Notes under the pieces: generated by a model | Seen by the model: only the letters and a program-made list of their open reading frames with translations | The model's database searches: none | Told to the model about the DNA's origin: nothing | In this document: positions 24,768 to 33,705 of the stretch, piece after piece | Layout of the letters: every line of letters begins with the position of its first letter | Position numbering within the stretch: the first letter of the stretch is position 1 | Translations under genes and position numbers: made by a program | Assembly (NCBI RefSeq): GCF_002844375.1 | Contig: NZ_CP024199.1 | Span: forward strand, 446,001 to 510,000 | Origin: Thalassospira marina | GTDB taxonomy: Bacteria; Pseudomonadota; Alphaproteobacteria; Rhodospirillales; Thalassospiraceae | DNA: 64,000 nt | Reading direction: 5' to 3'

Positions 24768-25442
24768 TCAGGCCTCCTTTCCGCTGCCGGTCGCGGTTTC
24801 CGCGCCTGCCGCATCTGCGGTCACGGCTTCGGAGTCACGGTCGGCCTGGGTATTGTTGCGCGATTTGGACGCACGACGCGGGCGATTGCCCGGTCCGTCT
24901 TCTTCATGCAACAGCCCCTCGGGCGGATTAACCACCAGCTTGCGTTCGGACAAAATCACATCGGGAACAACCGCGCGGGTAAACGGCAACACGACGACTT
25001 TTCCACGGCTTTCTTCCAGGGCGATTTCGATAACATCGCCCGCCCCAAAATCAGCCACGCCGCGGACGGTCCCAAAAACGGATCCATCAACATGGATCGC
25101 TTTAAGGCCGACCAGATCGGCAAGATAGAATTCGTCTTCGGTATCCGTGTCCGGCAGGGCCGTCCGTGGAATGTGAAGCCGGGTTCCGCGCAGTCGCTCG
25201 GCACCGTCACGATCGTTCACGCCTTCGATCTTTGCGATCAACTGGTCACGAACATGGCCAACGGGCGACAGTTTGAATTTCTGTTTCCCTTTGGCATCGA
25301 ATAACGGGCCATAGCCAACCAGATTATCCGGATCGACGGTATAGCTTTTGACGCGCACGGCACCACGAACCCCGTGTGGGGCCGTGATCATACCGATGCA
25401 GACAAAATCCACGTCGTTTTTGGATTTACGGTTCTCAGCCAT
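24768..25442 (-). CDS. rimM: 16S rRNA processing protein RimM
   Basis: Ribosome maturation factor that binds S19 and assists assembly of the 30S head. The N-terminal RimM domain begins with CIGMITAPHGVRGAVRVKSY. The PRC-barrel follows with EFYLADLVGLKAIHV and LVVNPPEGLL. The protein is 224 residues against about 170-180 usually; the excess is a C-terminal tail rich in Ala, Glu, Arg and Asp after about residue 180 that looks disordered. The tail varies widely in alphaproteobacteria. Confidence 0.95.
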   Translation of the reverse strand: MAENRKSKNDVDFVCIGMITAPHGVRGAVRVKSYTVDPDNLVGYGPLFDAKGKQKFKLSPVGHVRDQLIAKIEGVNDRDGAERLRGTRLHIPRTALPDTDTEDEFYLADLVGLKAIHVDGSVFGTVRGVADFGAGDVIEIALEESRGKVVVLPFTRAVVPDVILSERKLVVNPPEGLLHEEDGPGNRPRRASKSRNNTQADRDSEAVTADAAGAETATGSGKEA

Positions 25443-25490
25443 GTCAGTTCACAATTACCTGGTATCTGATCAGATCGTACGATCAGCCAA

Positions 25491-25874
25491 TTATTCGCTG
25501 GCAGCTTCTGCTTCAGCAGCGGCTTCGGCCGCAGCGGCAGCTTTTTCAGCCTTTTCACGAAGACGTTCCTGGGCTTTCGCCTTCGGAGCGGACTTCTGGG
25601 GCTGTTCGGTCGGTTTGAAGGCATCTGCCAGACCAGCTTTACCCAGGAAACGGGCAACGCGTTCGGTCGGCTGTGCGCCAACGCCGAGCCAATATTTAAT
25701 GCGCTCTTCTTTGAAGGTAACGCGGTTTTCGGCTTCTTTCGGAAGCATCGGATCGTAGGTACCGACCTTCTCGATGAAGCTACCGTCGCGCGGAGCGCGA
25801 GCGTCAGCAACTACGATACGGTAGTACGGACGTTTCTTGGCACCGCCACGGGAGAGACGAATCTTGACAGCCAT
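25491..25874 (-). CDS. rpsP: 30S ribosomal protein S16
   Basis: Small-subunit assembly protein. The first 80 residues are the conserved core (MAVKIRLSRGGAKKRPYYRI, FIEKVGTYDPM, RIKYWLGVGAQPT). A C-terminal extension of about 45 residues, rich in Ala, Glu and Lys, is probably helical; it makes 127 residues compared with 82 in E. coli. Such extensions are common in alphaproteobacteria. It follows ffh after a 142-base spacer with hairpins. Confidence 0.96.
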   Translation of the reverse strand: MAVKIRLSRGGAKKRPYYRIVVADARAPRDGSFIEKVGTYDPMLPKEAENRVTFKEERIKYWLGVGAQPTERVARFLGKAGLADAFKPTEQPQKSAPKAKAQERLREKAEKAAAAAEAAAEAEAASE

Positions 25875-25919
25875 TCGGATAAGTTCCTTTCAGCTTGGGT
25901 TTAGTAGTCTTTACGTTAC

Positions 25920-26006
25920 GGCCCCTGATGGGGCCAATTTGATCCGGTTCGAATGAACCATTAAGTCTGGTTCCTGCGAGACCGCATGATTTGGTTCTTT
26001 CGAACC
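25920..26006 (-). other. Three hairpins in the ffh-rpsP spacer
   Basis: Three short perfect stems with 4-base loops occur within 87 bases: GGCCCC arms at 25920-25935, GGTTC arms at 25946-25959 and GGTTC arms at 25993-26006. The last two share the same stem sequence, so alternative pairings are possible. No T tract follows, so simple termination is unlikely; processing or leader control of rpsP is possible. Confidence 0.45.
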
Positions 26007-26016
26007 GGGGGCCTGG

Positions 26017-27498
26017 TTATTTCTTTTTACCAAACCCCGGAAAGCCCGGCGGCAATCCACCGCCGCCCAATCCCGGAAGCTTCGGCATTCCGCCGCCAAC
26101 CCCGGGAAAACCTTTGGGAAGCTGGAGGTCGCCAGCATCCCCGCCTTCCAGCATGGACGGATCCATCTGGGGCATTCCTTTGCCAAACAGTCCCTTTTTG
26201 CCCATTTTGCCGACCTTTTTGATCATGGTCGCCATGGTCTGGTACTGTTTGAGAAGCTTGTTCACGTCCTGAACGCTAAGCCCGCAACCAGCCGCAATAC
26301 GTTTCTTGCGGGACGCCTTGATGAGGGCGGGGTTTTCGCGCTCTTTCGGGGTCATGGACTGGATGATGGCTTCCTGGTGTTTCAGGAGTTTCGGGTCGAT
26401 CTTGGTCTGGGCCATCTGCTTTTTGATGGCACCCATGCCCGGCAGCATGCCCATGATGCCCGACAGATCACCCATTTTCTGAAGCTGTTTAAGCTGGGCG
26501 AGAAGGTCGTTCAGGTCGAACTGGCCCTTCTGCAGCTTCTTGGCCATCTTTTCAGCGTCTTCACGCTCGATGGTTTCGGCTGCGCGTTCAACAAGGCTGA
26601 CAACGTCGCCCATGCCCAGGATGCGGCCAGCGATACGATCGGGATGGAAGGGTTCCATCTCGTCGATTTTTTCGCCAACACCCAGCATCTTGATCGGGCA
26701 GCCGGTAACCTGGCGCATCGACAGTGCCGCACCACCGCGTGCATCACCGTCAATACGGGTCAGGACGATACCGGTAATGCCAACCTTGTCGGCAAATTCC
26801 TTGGCGACATTGACCGAGTCCTGACCGGTCATTGCATCGGTGACCAGCAGGGTTTCCGTCGGGTTGACTGCATCACGGACCTGGGCGACTTCGCTCATCA
26901 GTTCCATGTCGATATGCAGGCGACCGGCGGTATCAAGGATCACGGCGTCAAAGCCTTCCTTGCGGCCCATATCCATGGCGCGTTTGGCAATCGCAACCGG
27001 CTTTTCACCAATGATGATCGGCAGGGCATGCAGGCCATTGGCATCGGCCAGAATTTTAAGCTGCTGCTGTGCTGCCGGACGGTAAATGTCGAGCGATGCC
27101 AGCAGGACTTTTTTGTTGCGCTTCTTGGTCAGATGCAGGGCGATCTTGGCAGAGCTGGTGGTTTTACCCGAACCCTGCAGACCAACCATCAGAATCGGAA
27201 CCGGCGGGGTGGCGGCAAGATTGATATCTTCGCCTTCGCCCAGCATGTTTTTAAGTTCATCATGGACGATCTTGACGACCATCTGACCCGGCGTAACCGA
27301 ACGCAGCACATCCTGGCCGACAGCGCGTTCCGTTGCGTTGGTGATGAATTCCTTGACGACAGGCAGGGCAACGTCAGCCTCAAGCAGGGCGACGCGAACT
27401 TCACGCATGGCTTCGCGGACGTCAGATTCCTTTAACGCACCGCGTTTACGCAGTTTGTCGAGAACGCCGCCAAGCCGATCGCTAAGTCCTTCAAACAT
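26017..27498 (-). CDS. ffh: Signal recognition particle protein Ffh
   Basis: GTPase subunit of the signal recognition particle (493 residues), which with 4.5S RNA targets membrane proteins co-translationally to FtsY. N domain is about 1-90; the G domain P-loop GLQGSGKTT is at 106-114, followed by DTAGRLH and a TRIDGDARGG segment. The methionine-rich M domain (MGDLSGIMGMLPGMG) ends in a Gly/Pro-rich tail. The start at 27498 gives the conserved MFEGLSDRLG; a TTG/ATG extension upstream is spurious. Its leader contains a terminator-like hairpin. Confidence 0.97.
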   Translation of the reverse strand: MFEGLSDRLGGVLDKLRKRGALKESDVREAMREVRVALLEADVALPVVKEFITNATERAVGQDVLRSVTPGQMVVKIVHDELKNMLGEGEDINLAATPPVPILMVGLQGSGKTTSSAKIALHLTKKRNKKVLLASLDIYRPAAQQQLKILADANGLHALPIIIGEKPVAIAKRAMDMGRKEGFDAVILDTAGRLHIDMELMSEVAQVRDAVNPTETLLVTDAMTGQDSVNVAKEFADKVGITGIVLTRIDGDARGGAALSMRQVTGCPIKMLGVGEKIDEMEPFHPDRIAGRILGMGDVVSLVERAAETIEREDAEKMAKKLQKGQFDLNDLLAQLKQLQKMGDLSGIMGMLPGMGAIKKQMAQTKIDPKLLKHQEAIIQSMTPKERENPALIKASRKKRIAAGCGLSVQDVNKLLKQYQTMATMIKKVGKMGKKGLFGKGMPQMDPSMLEGGDAGDLQLPKGFPGVGGGMPKLPGLGGGGLPPGFPGFGKKK

Positions 27499-27539
27499 CC
27501 CATATCCCGTCTGTTTGCTGGTGTTTCCACCGAGTGCGC

Positions 27540-27581
27540 ACAAAAAAAATTTGCCCAGTGCTCGAAAACTCGAGGACTGGG
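27540..27581 (-). terminator. Terminator-like hairpin inside the ffh leader
   Basis: Arms 27554-27564 and 27571-27581 form an 11-position stem with one mismatch and a 6-base loop, followed on the minus strand by caaattttttttg (eight T). It is downstream of the candidate ffh promoter and about 42 bases before the ffh start codon, so it would act as an attenuator or make a short RNA of about 68 bases. A further small stem (GTCATC/GATGAC) precedes it. Confidence 0.6.
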
Positions 27582-27614
27582 GGAGTCATCGTATGGATGA
27601 CCTCTGGTGAGGGG

Positions 27615-27643
27615 TGTTTAAGTGAGTACAGGGCAAGAGTCAA
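27615..27643 (-). promoter_or_regulatory. Candidate sigma70 promoter of the ffh operon
   Basis: TTGACT (27638-27643), 17 bases, TAAACA (27615-27620) on the minus strand. The predicted start is near 27608, 110 bases before the ffh ATG. The remaining gap to panC (27644-27912) has a perfect 10 bp stem at 27700-27709/27722-27731 but no gene. Confidence 0.6.
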
Positions 27644-27912
27644 GCGCAAACCAAGGAAAAAGGCCCGGTTCCCGCGCTTTTTAATCGAATCGGACGGGCG
27701 TTTCGGGGCGGGATTGATTCTGCCCCGAAACATTTTCCATCCCTGGCAAAAACCGGCCTGAAAATAGGCTGTTATTCCATGCCGGGGCGGTCAGGGGTGA
27801 TCGCTGCGGCAAAGGGTTTACGCCGGGCAGGTCGCACTTTGATGTCGTGCCGTGCCTTGTAACTGCGCGCAGCTTTGCCCGCTGCGCGGCAGGTTGGTGT
27901 GCGGATATTGCT

Positions 27913-28779
27913 TCAGGCGTCGCTGTTTGCCGGAATGATCGCCATATTATCGATCAGCCGGGCTTTGCCCAGGCGCGCAGCAACAAAAACCCGCGCCGGG
28001 CGGTCAATAACGCCATGCATCAATTCCAGATTTTCGGCATCGCGAATTTCCAGATAGTCGATCGGGGAAAAACCCGCAGATGCAATTTGTTGCCGCCCGG
28101 TTTCAAGCAGTGGTTCAATCGCATCACCACGACTTGCCCGGTCCGTGATCGAGGATAGAACCCGCGACAGCGTGGTGGCTGTTTCGCGTTCTTCCGGCGA
28201 GAGATAGCGGTTGCGCGACGACATCGCCAAGCCATCGGCCTCGCGATGGATGGGGCCACCAATGATTGAAACGGGAATATTCAGGTCGGTGACAAACCGT
28301 TTGATGACCATCAGTTGCTGGTAGTCCTTTTCGCCAAACAGGGCGTAATCGGGCATGGCCTGCAACAGAAGCTTGGTGACGATTTGCGCCATACCGTCAA
28401 AATGACCAGGGCGGGCTGCACCACACAGCATGTCGGTCAGATTATCGATATGCAGGCGGGTGGCAAAACCGGACGGATACATTTCCTCGACCGAGGGGGC
28501 AAAGCACAGCTCGACCCCGGCAGCATCAAGGATTTTCTGATCAGCCGGTAATGTGCGCGGGTAGGCTGCGAAATCTTCGGTCGGGCCAAACTGGGTCGGA
28601 TTGACAAAAACACTGACAATCACCCGGTCTGCCTGTGTACGGGCCAGTTTGGTCAGGCTGATATGGCCTTCATGAAGGGCGCCCATGGTTGGCACAAGCG
28701 CAACTTTGAGGCCTTCTGCGCGCCACCGGGAAACCCTGGCGCGCAGATCGGCGACGGTGTGAACGGTAGTCAGGTTCAT
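27913..28779 (-). CDS. panC: Pantothenate synthetase
   Basis: Cytosolic enzyme (288 residues) that condenses pantoate and beta-alanine with ATP to make pantothenate, the CoA precursor. HIGH-type nucleotide motif in PTMGALHEGHISL near residues 31-43, FVNPTQFGPTEDF, and MSSRNRYLSPEER with the conserved Ser-Arg. It lies 19 bases after panB and is co-transcribed. Confidence 0.97.
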   Translation of the reverse strand: MNLTTVHTVADLRARVSRWRAEGLKVALVPTMGALHEGHISLTKLARTQADRVIVSVFVNPTQFGPTEDFAAYPRTLPADQKILDAAGVELCFAPSVEEMYPSGFATRLHIDNLTDMLCGAARPGHFDGMAQIVTKLLLQAMPDYALFGEKDYQQLMVIKRFVTDLNIPVSIIGGPIHREADGLAMSSRNRYLSPEERETATTLSRVLSSITDRASRGDAIEPLLETGRQQIASAGFSPIDYLEIRDAENLELMHGVIDRPARVFVAARLGKARLIDNMAIIPANSDA

Positions 28780-28798
28780 CTTCTGATATTCGCTTGTC

Positions 28799-29647
28799 TT
28801 ATTTTACCGCGCGCAAATTGCCGGGTTTCGCCATGCCATAGCAATGTTCGTCAGCCGGGAAGCTGCGGTTTTTAACTTCGGCGGCATATTCGCCCGCTGC
28901 CTGTTCGACAAGGTCGCCAAGATTGGCATACCGTTTGACGAATTTTGGCGTGAAATCGGAAAACAGGCCCAGCATATCCTCGGTCACGAGGACCTGCCCG
29001 TCACAGGCAGGCGAGGCACCAATGCCAATGGTCGGAATGTCGATTTCGGCGGTAACAGTACGGGCAACCGCCTCGACCGTGCCTTCGATGACGACGGAAA
29101 AGGCACCGGCCGCGGCAACGGCCTTGGCATCTTCAAGCACGCGGGCAGCCGTGGCATCGTCCCGGCCCTGGGATTTGAAACCACCCAGGGTATTTACCTG
29201 CTGGGGCATCAGGCCGATATGGGCCATCACGGGCACGCCGCGCTGGGTCAGGAATGCGATGGTGTCGGCCAGTTCGGCGCCACCTTCAAGCTTGACGGCC
29301 GCACAGCCGGTTTCGGCCATGATATGCGCTGCGGTGCGAAAAGCCTGTTCCTTTGATTCCTGATAGCTGCCAAAGGGCAGGTCAATGACGACACAGGCGT
29401 GTTTGCTGCCACGCATCACGGCCTTGCCGTGATTGACCATCATATCAACGGTGACAGCAAGGGTCGTATCCATGCCATAGACAACCGTGCCGACGGAATC
29501 GCCGACCAGCAGCAGGTCGCAATAGGCGTCAAGGCGCTGCGCCATTGGTGTGGTATAGGCTGTCAGACAGACGATAGGCTCGCCACCCTTGCGGGCGCGC
29601 AGGGCGGGAACCGTGACCCGACCCTTTTTATTGGTGGTGGTGCTCAT
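28799..29647 (-). CDS. panB: 3-methyl-2-oxobutanoate hydroxymethyltransferase
   Basis: First enzyme of pantothenate synthesis (282 residues): transfers a hydroxymethyl group from methylene-tetrahydrofolate to 2-oxoisovalerate. Conserved LLVGDSVGTVVYGMDTTL with the metal-binding Asp, AVKLEGG, and GIGASPACDGQVLVTEDMLG. The TIM-barrel length is normal. It leads the panB-panC operon; the folate donor links it functionally to folD. Confidence 0.97.
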   Translation of the reverse strand: MSTTTNKKGRVTVPALRARKGGEPIVCLTAYTTPMAQRLDAYCDLLLVGDSVGTVVYGMDTTLAVTVDMMVNHGKAVMRGSKHACVVIDLPFGSYQESKEQAFRTAAHIMAETGCAAVKLEGGAELADTIAFLTQRGVPVMAHIGLMPQQVNTLGGFKSQGRDDATAARVLEDAKAVAAAGAFSVVIEGTVEAVARTVTAEIDIPTIGIGASPACDGQVLVTEDMLGLFSDFTPKFVKRYANLGDLVEQAAGEYAAEVKNRSFPADEHCYGMAKPGNLRAVK

Positions 29648-29825
29648 GACGTTTCTCCGCCGGTGTGACCGGGATGTGCAGCCCGGTCTTCGCCGGGCGG
29701 GCAGTCATGTTTACAATAGGATGACAGCAGGCGCGAAATATTTTTTCGCAGTTGCGTATGCACTTTGGTCGGGGGAGCATCCCGTTTGGCGGGCCATTTC
29801 GCGAAAGGCCCGCAATCCTAACGGG

Positions 29826-30524
29826 TTAAAGGCCTTCGGCCAGATCCTCAAGCATGTCCATGCCAATGGCTTCGATATGCTTGTTATCCTTAAGCGAGAT
29901 GGTCGCTTCCTTGCGCAACTGGGTCAGAGTGCGCGAAACCGTTTCAATCGTCAGGCCAAGATAGTCGGCAATGTCCGAACGGCTCATCGGGACTTCGATG
30001 GCATCGGTATCAAGGCCGCGATGTTCCTGGCGGCGGGCCAGCATCAGCAGGAAGGATGCAACTTTTTCCTTCGCCGTTTTACGGCCCAAAAGCAGCATCT
30101 GGTCCTGGGCGGCGGCAAGTTCGTCAACAGCCATGCCCAGCATGCGTTTTTCCAGACGCGGAAATTCGTCAAACAGGCGTTCAAGCTTCTGGCGCGGGAA
30201 ACGGCATGCCGTGACCGGCTCAATTGCTTCGGCAGTGTAGCTATAGCTTTGGTTCAGGGCCAGACCCAGGAAATCACCGGCAAAAAGGAAACCGGTAATC
30301 TGGCGGCGACCATCGCCCAGCAGCTTGTAAAGCTTTACCGAACCCGATGTGACATTGAACACATAATCGGCGTCTTCGGCTTCGTGGAAGATGGTGCTGT
30401 GGCTGTCATATTGAACATGGGTCAGCAACTGACGCAAACGGGTGTGTTCTTCGCCATGCAAAGCAGAGCAGAACGTAAGGTCCCGGATATCACAGGCCTC
30501 ACAAAGCTGGGAACGAACCGCCAT
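29826..30524 (-). CDS. FNR-type oxygen-sensing transcriptional regulator
   Basis: Crp/Fnr-family activator (232 residues) probably sensing oxygen through a [4Fe-4S] cluster. Candidate cluster ligands are C8, C11, C19 and C107. A cyclic-nucleotide-binding-like fold is followed by a helix-turn-helix whose recognition helix has E194, S197 and R198 (ETVSR), the FNR set that reads TTGAT. The start at 30524 has CGGAGA seven bases upstream; a GTG 48 bases earlier lies at the predicted transcription start. It follows ccoS on the same strand. FNR-like boxes near ccoG and ccoN are likely targets. It could also be called FnrN. Confidence 0.9.
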   Translation of the reverse strand: MAVRSQLCEACDIRDLTFCSALHGEEHTRLRQLLTHVQYDSHSTIFHEAEDADYVFNVTSGSVKLYKLLGDGRRQITGFLFAGDFLGLALNQSYSYTAEAIEPVTACRFPRQKLERLFDEFPRLEKRMLGMAVDELAAAQDQMLLLGRKTAKEKVASFLLMLARRQEHRGLDTDAIEVPMSRSDIADYLGLTIETVSRTLTQLRKEATISLKDNKHIEAIGMDMLEDLAEGL

Positions 30525-30572
30525 CTGTTTCTCCGAGACTGTACAATCTTCACGCGCACAAACTGGAATCAC

Positions 30573-30607
30573 TTTAGACGATTGTCATGTAAGGTTTCAA
30601 GACAATC
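30573..30607 (-). promoter_or_regulatory. Candidate promoter of the FNR-type regulator with overlapping inverted repeat
   Basis: TTGAAA (30595-30600), 16 bases, TCTAAA (30573-30578) on the minus strand; predicted start near 30566. A perfect 7 bp inverted repeat, GATTGTC/GACAATC at 30580-30586 and 30601-30607, brackets the -35 box and could be an autoregulatory site. Confidence 0.45.
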
Positions 30608-30615
30608 ATGCATTG

Positions 30616-30795
30616 TTAATGCTTCGAATTTGCTTGCTTTTTTACAGCAGGGCCTTCGTCGTCATCAAACAGTATCCGGTTTGCGGCACCATCCATATCG
30701 TCGAATTGCCCGGACTTCAATGCCCATAAAAAGGCAGCAAGTCCCATCAGTCCCAAAAACAGGGCGATCGGGATTAAAAGCAGCAGATTGCTCAT
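30616..30795 (-). CDS. ccoS: cbb3-type cytochrome oxidase assembly protein CcoS
   Basis: Small membrane protein of 59 residues read directly from the sequence. It begins MSNLLLLIPIALFLGL, a single membrane segment, followed by the CcoS-typical WALKSGQFDD and acidic DDDEGPA near the end. CcoS/FixS is needed to insert heme and copper into CcoN. Its ATG overlaps the ccoI stop by 4 bases, giving translational coupling. It is the last cco gene before the regulator. Confidence 0.93.
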   Translation of the reverse strand: MSNLLLLIPIALFLGLMGLAAFLWALKSGQFDDMDGAANRILFDDDEGPAVKKQANSKH

Positions 30796-33158
30796 GGCTT
30801 TTTCTTCCAGTTAAGGCGCAGGGCATTGGCAATGACAACCAGCGAGGATGTCGACATCGCGATGGCTGCGATCAGGGGGGTAACCACCCCGGCAATGGCC
30901 AGTGGAATGGTGACAATGTTATAGGCAAATGACAATGTGAAGTTCTGGCGCACCAGCCGGTCTGCGGTTTTTGCTACATCCAGTGCCGTCATTACCGCGC
31001 CAAGCCTGTCACCCTGAAAAACGATATCGGCGGCATTCTGGCTGATTTCGGCGGCACTGGCGGGCGACATGGAGGCATGTGCCGCCGCAAGGGCCGGTGC
31101 ATCATTGATGCCATCACCCACCATCAGGTCATGATAGCCATTTGTGCTGCGCTGTTTGACGACATCAACCTTCTGTGCCGGTGACAGGCCCGCCTGCCAG
31201 TCATGGATTTCAAGTTCCGTGGCAAGCTGGCGTACATTTTCCGCGCGGTCCCCCGAAAGCAGGCGCGTGGGCAGGCCCGCCCTGTGCAGGCTGGCAATGG
31301 TGGATGCGGCATCGGGGCGGGGCAGGTCGCGAAAACCAAAACGAACTGCCGATTTTCCCGGTTCGGCCAGCCACATTTCCGGCCCGGCAACATCACTGGC
31401 AGGGATTACCGCATGGTTGGCACCGCAAAATTCGCGGCTGCCCAGCCGGATTTCACCGGTTGGCCCCATCATGGACAGGCCCTGACCGGGATGTTCGCGC
31501 ACGCGGGCGGCAACAACCGTGTCGCCAACCGCGCGCACCAGCGCCTTTGACAGCGGGTGGGAACTGTTTGCCGCCATTGATGCAGCAAGCTTCAGCGAGT
31601 TCGCATCCGGTGTGCTGACAAGTTCGGGGCGGCCGGTGGTCAGGGTGCCGGTTTTATCGAAAATAACACCGTCAATTTTGGTTAACCGTTCCAGCGCCGT
31701 TGCCGATTTGACCAGAATACCCGCCTTTAACAGCCGCCCGGTTGCCAGCACCTGAACAACCGGCACCGCAAGGGCAAGAGCACAGGGGCAGGTGACAATC
31801 AGAACGGCAATTGCATTCATCAGGGCGTCCTGCCAGTTGGCCCCGGCAAGCAGCCACCAGCCGATGAATGTGATGGCCGCCAGGCTATGGACCACCGGGG
31901 CATAGGCACGTGCAACCCGGTCCGCCAGTGCAACATATTTGGCGCGGCCCTGTTCGGCATTTTCCATCAGCCGGACGATTTCGGCGAGCAAGGTTGAATC
32001 CCCTGTCGCGGTAATTTTAACCCGGATCGCGGCTGAGAGGTTCATGGTGCCGGCAAAAACGCGGCTGCCCACTGTAACCGGGCTTGGCAGGCTTTCGCCG
32101 CTAATCACGCTGGTATCAATATCGGACTGGCCATCGATGATATCCCCGTCAATGCCAACCCGTTCACCGGCCGCCACCAGCACCACCATGCCCGGTATTG
32201 CCTTTTCCGGGGCCAGCAATTTGCGGGTGCCATCCTCGGCAATCACGGTGATGGAGCGGGCACGCAATGTCAGCATATGTTCGGCGGCGGATCGCGCCTG
32301 GCTGCGGGCGCGGCCATCCAGATACCGGCCAATCAGCAAAAAGAACAAAAGCGTAATGGCGGAATCAAAATAGGCGTGTTCGGCCCCGCGCATGGTTTCA
32401 AACAGGCTCATGCCTAGGGCCAGCAAAACAGCCAGCGTGATGGGCACATCCATATTCACGCGCCCGTGGCGCAATGCCCCCAGGGCTGAGCGGAAAAATG
32501 GCCGCCCGGCATAGGCCACGGCGGGCACCGCAATCAGGGCGGAAAGCCAGTGAAACAGGTCGCGGGTAAATTCGCCCATCCCCTGGATATATCCCGCCCA
32601 TATCGACACCGATAACAGCATCACATTGCCTGCGGCAAAGCCCGCCACGGCAAGGCAGCGCAGTAGTTCGCGGTTGCGCTGGTCGGTGGCGCGTTCAAGG
32701 GTTGCCGGGTCATAGGGGATCAGGCGGTAACCCATCTGGAAAACCGGGGCGATCAGGTGCGTGATATCGGCCGTATCACCCTGCCATTCCAGATGCAGGC
32801 GGCGGGTTGTCATATTGACGCGCGCATGGCTGACGCTGGGCTGTTTTTGCAAAATGCTTTCAATCAGCCAGACGCAGGCCGCGCAATGCAGCCCGTCAAT
32901 CATCATATCAAGGCGGCACAGGCCATCCTGGCCCGTGCTGACAAGATCGGTGAAATCAAACGCGCCAAGCCCTTCTTCCTCGGGTTTTAGCGCGCGGATA
33001 TTGGGATCAACACTGCGCCGCGCATAATAGGACTGAAGGCCCAGATCATTGATCAGGGCATAGGCACCTTCGCAGCCATGGCAGCAAAAGTCGGGTCCTG
33101 CCGGCGAGCTGGCTGTTACCGGCTCGCCACAATGGCGGCAGGCGGTAATGGCGTTCAT
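30792..33158 (-). CDS. ccoI: Copper-exporting P-type ATPase for cbb3 oxidase assembly
   Basis: P1B-type ATPase of 788 residues that delivers copper to the periplasmic side for cbb3 oxidase. N-terminal Cys-rich motifs (CRHC at 7-10, CCHGC at 25-29) and a heavy-metal domain with CAAC at 92-95 precede the membrane region. TGES-type, CPC (TCPCALALAVP), phosphorylation DKTGTLTTG and GDGINDAPAL motifs are all present. It overlaps ccoH and ccoS by 4 bases each, showing tight coupling. Fully consistent with the CcoI/FixI subgroup. Confidence 0.96.
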   Translation of the reverse strand: MNAITACRHCGEPVTASSPAGPDFCCHGCEGAYALINDLGLQSYYARRSVDPNIRALKPEEEGLGAFDFTDLVSTGQDGLCRLDMMIDGLHCAACVWLIESILQKQPSVSHARVNMTTRRLHLEWQGDTADITHLIAPVFQMGYRLIPYDPATLERATDQRNRELLRCLAVAGFAAGNVMLLSVSIWAGYIQGMGEFTRDLFHWLSALIAVPAVAYAGRPFFRSALGALRHGRVNMDVPITLAVLLALGMSLFETMRGAEHAYFDSAITLLFFLLIGRYLDGRARSQARSAAEHMLTLRARSITVIAEDGTRKLLAPEKAIPGMVVLVAAGERVGIDGDIIDGQSDIDTSVISGESLPSPVTVGSRVFAGTMNLSAAIRVKITATGDSTLLAEIVRLMENAEQGRAKYVALADRVARAYAPVVHSLAAITFIGWWLLAGANWQDALMNAIAVLIVTCPCALALAVPVVQVLATGRLLKAGILVKSATALERLTKIDGVIFDKTGTLTTGRPELVSTPDANSLKLAASMAANSSHPLSKALVRAVGDTVVAARVREHPGQGLSMMGPTGEIRLGSREFCGANHAVIPASDVAGPEMWLAEPGKSAVRFGFRDLPRPDAASTIASLHRAGLPTRLLSGDRAENVRQLATELEIHDWQAGLSPAQKVDVVKQRSTNGYHDLMVGDGINDAPALAAAHASMSPASAAEISQNAADIVFQGDRLGAVMTALDVAKTADRLVRQNFTLSFAYNIVTIPLAIAGVVTPLIAAIAMSTSSLVVIANALRLNWKKKP

Positions 33159-33676
33159 TGTTTAATCAGTACGTCCTCGACGACCTGATAGTCGTGGTTC
33201 TGTGCATGGGCAACGATACGCAGTTTCCAGTTGCCATAAACCGGGACGCTAGCACGCGTGCGATATTCGCCGGGGCTGACTTCGTTCAGCATGATTTTTT
33301 CATCAACGTCGTCACGGTCGTTACGCATCAGCACCGCTTCCATCTTTGCGCCTGAAATCGGCTGCTGGGCCTTGTCACGGAACAGAACGGTGATGGTGGC
33401 TTCGTTGTTGATGATGCCTTCAACGCTGACCTTGGTGCGCCAGCCCAGATCGGACTGGGCTTTGGCATCGGCGATGGCTTCGTTGTAATTGTTGCCATCT
33501 TCAAAGGCATGATCGCTGACAAGCCCGACCCAACTGGTCTGGGAAAATACGATCAGGCAGACATTGGCAAACAGCATGATGGCGAAACCGCCAACGAAAT
33601 ACCAGGGAATCAACCGGTCCGATTTGCGCGGGCCCGTAGAAGCCGGGATCGAGTTTTGAGTGGTTGTTGTGGTCAT
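33155..33676 (-). CDS. ccoH: FixH/CcoH family protein
   Basis: Membrane-anchored protein of 173 residues with one N-terminal transmembrane segment (about 24-47) and a periplasmic domain with an immunoglobulin-like pattern (FRDKAQQPISGAKMEAVLMR, SPGEYRTRASVPVYGNWKLRI). CcoH contacts CcoN in oxidase assembly. It overlaps ccoI by 4 bases and lies 29 bases after ccoG. Confidence 0.92.
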   Translation of the reverse strand: MTTTTTQNSIPASTGPRKSDRLIPWYFVGGFAIMLFANVCLIVFSQTSWVGLVSDHAFEDGNNYNEAIADAKAQSDLGWRTKVSVEGIINNEATITVLFRDKAQQPISGAKMEAVLMRNDRDDVDEKIMLNEVSPGEYRTRASVPVYGNWKLRIVAHAQNHDYQVVEDVLIKQ

Positions 33677-33705
33677 TTCGAGGGCCCTTCTGGCGGGCCG
33701 GTCCG

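Noticed and set aside
27700..27731. Perfect 10 bp stem as a panC terminator
   Set aside because: The minus-strand RNA has no T tract after the stem, so it is not called as a terminator.
27491..27733. 80-codon ORF upstream of ffh
   Set aside because: It covers the promoter and terminator-like leader; no ribosome site or similarity. A 32-codon leader ORF within it remains conceivable but unsupported.
27499..27912. Possible 4.5S RNA gene next to ffh
   Set aside because: The conserved SRP RNA domain IV sequence (GGUC...GGAAGCAGCC type) was not found on either strand.
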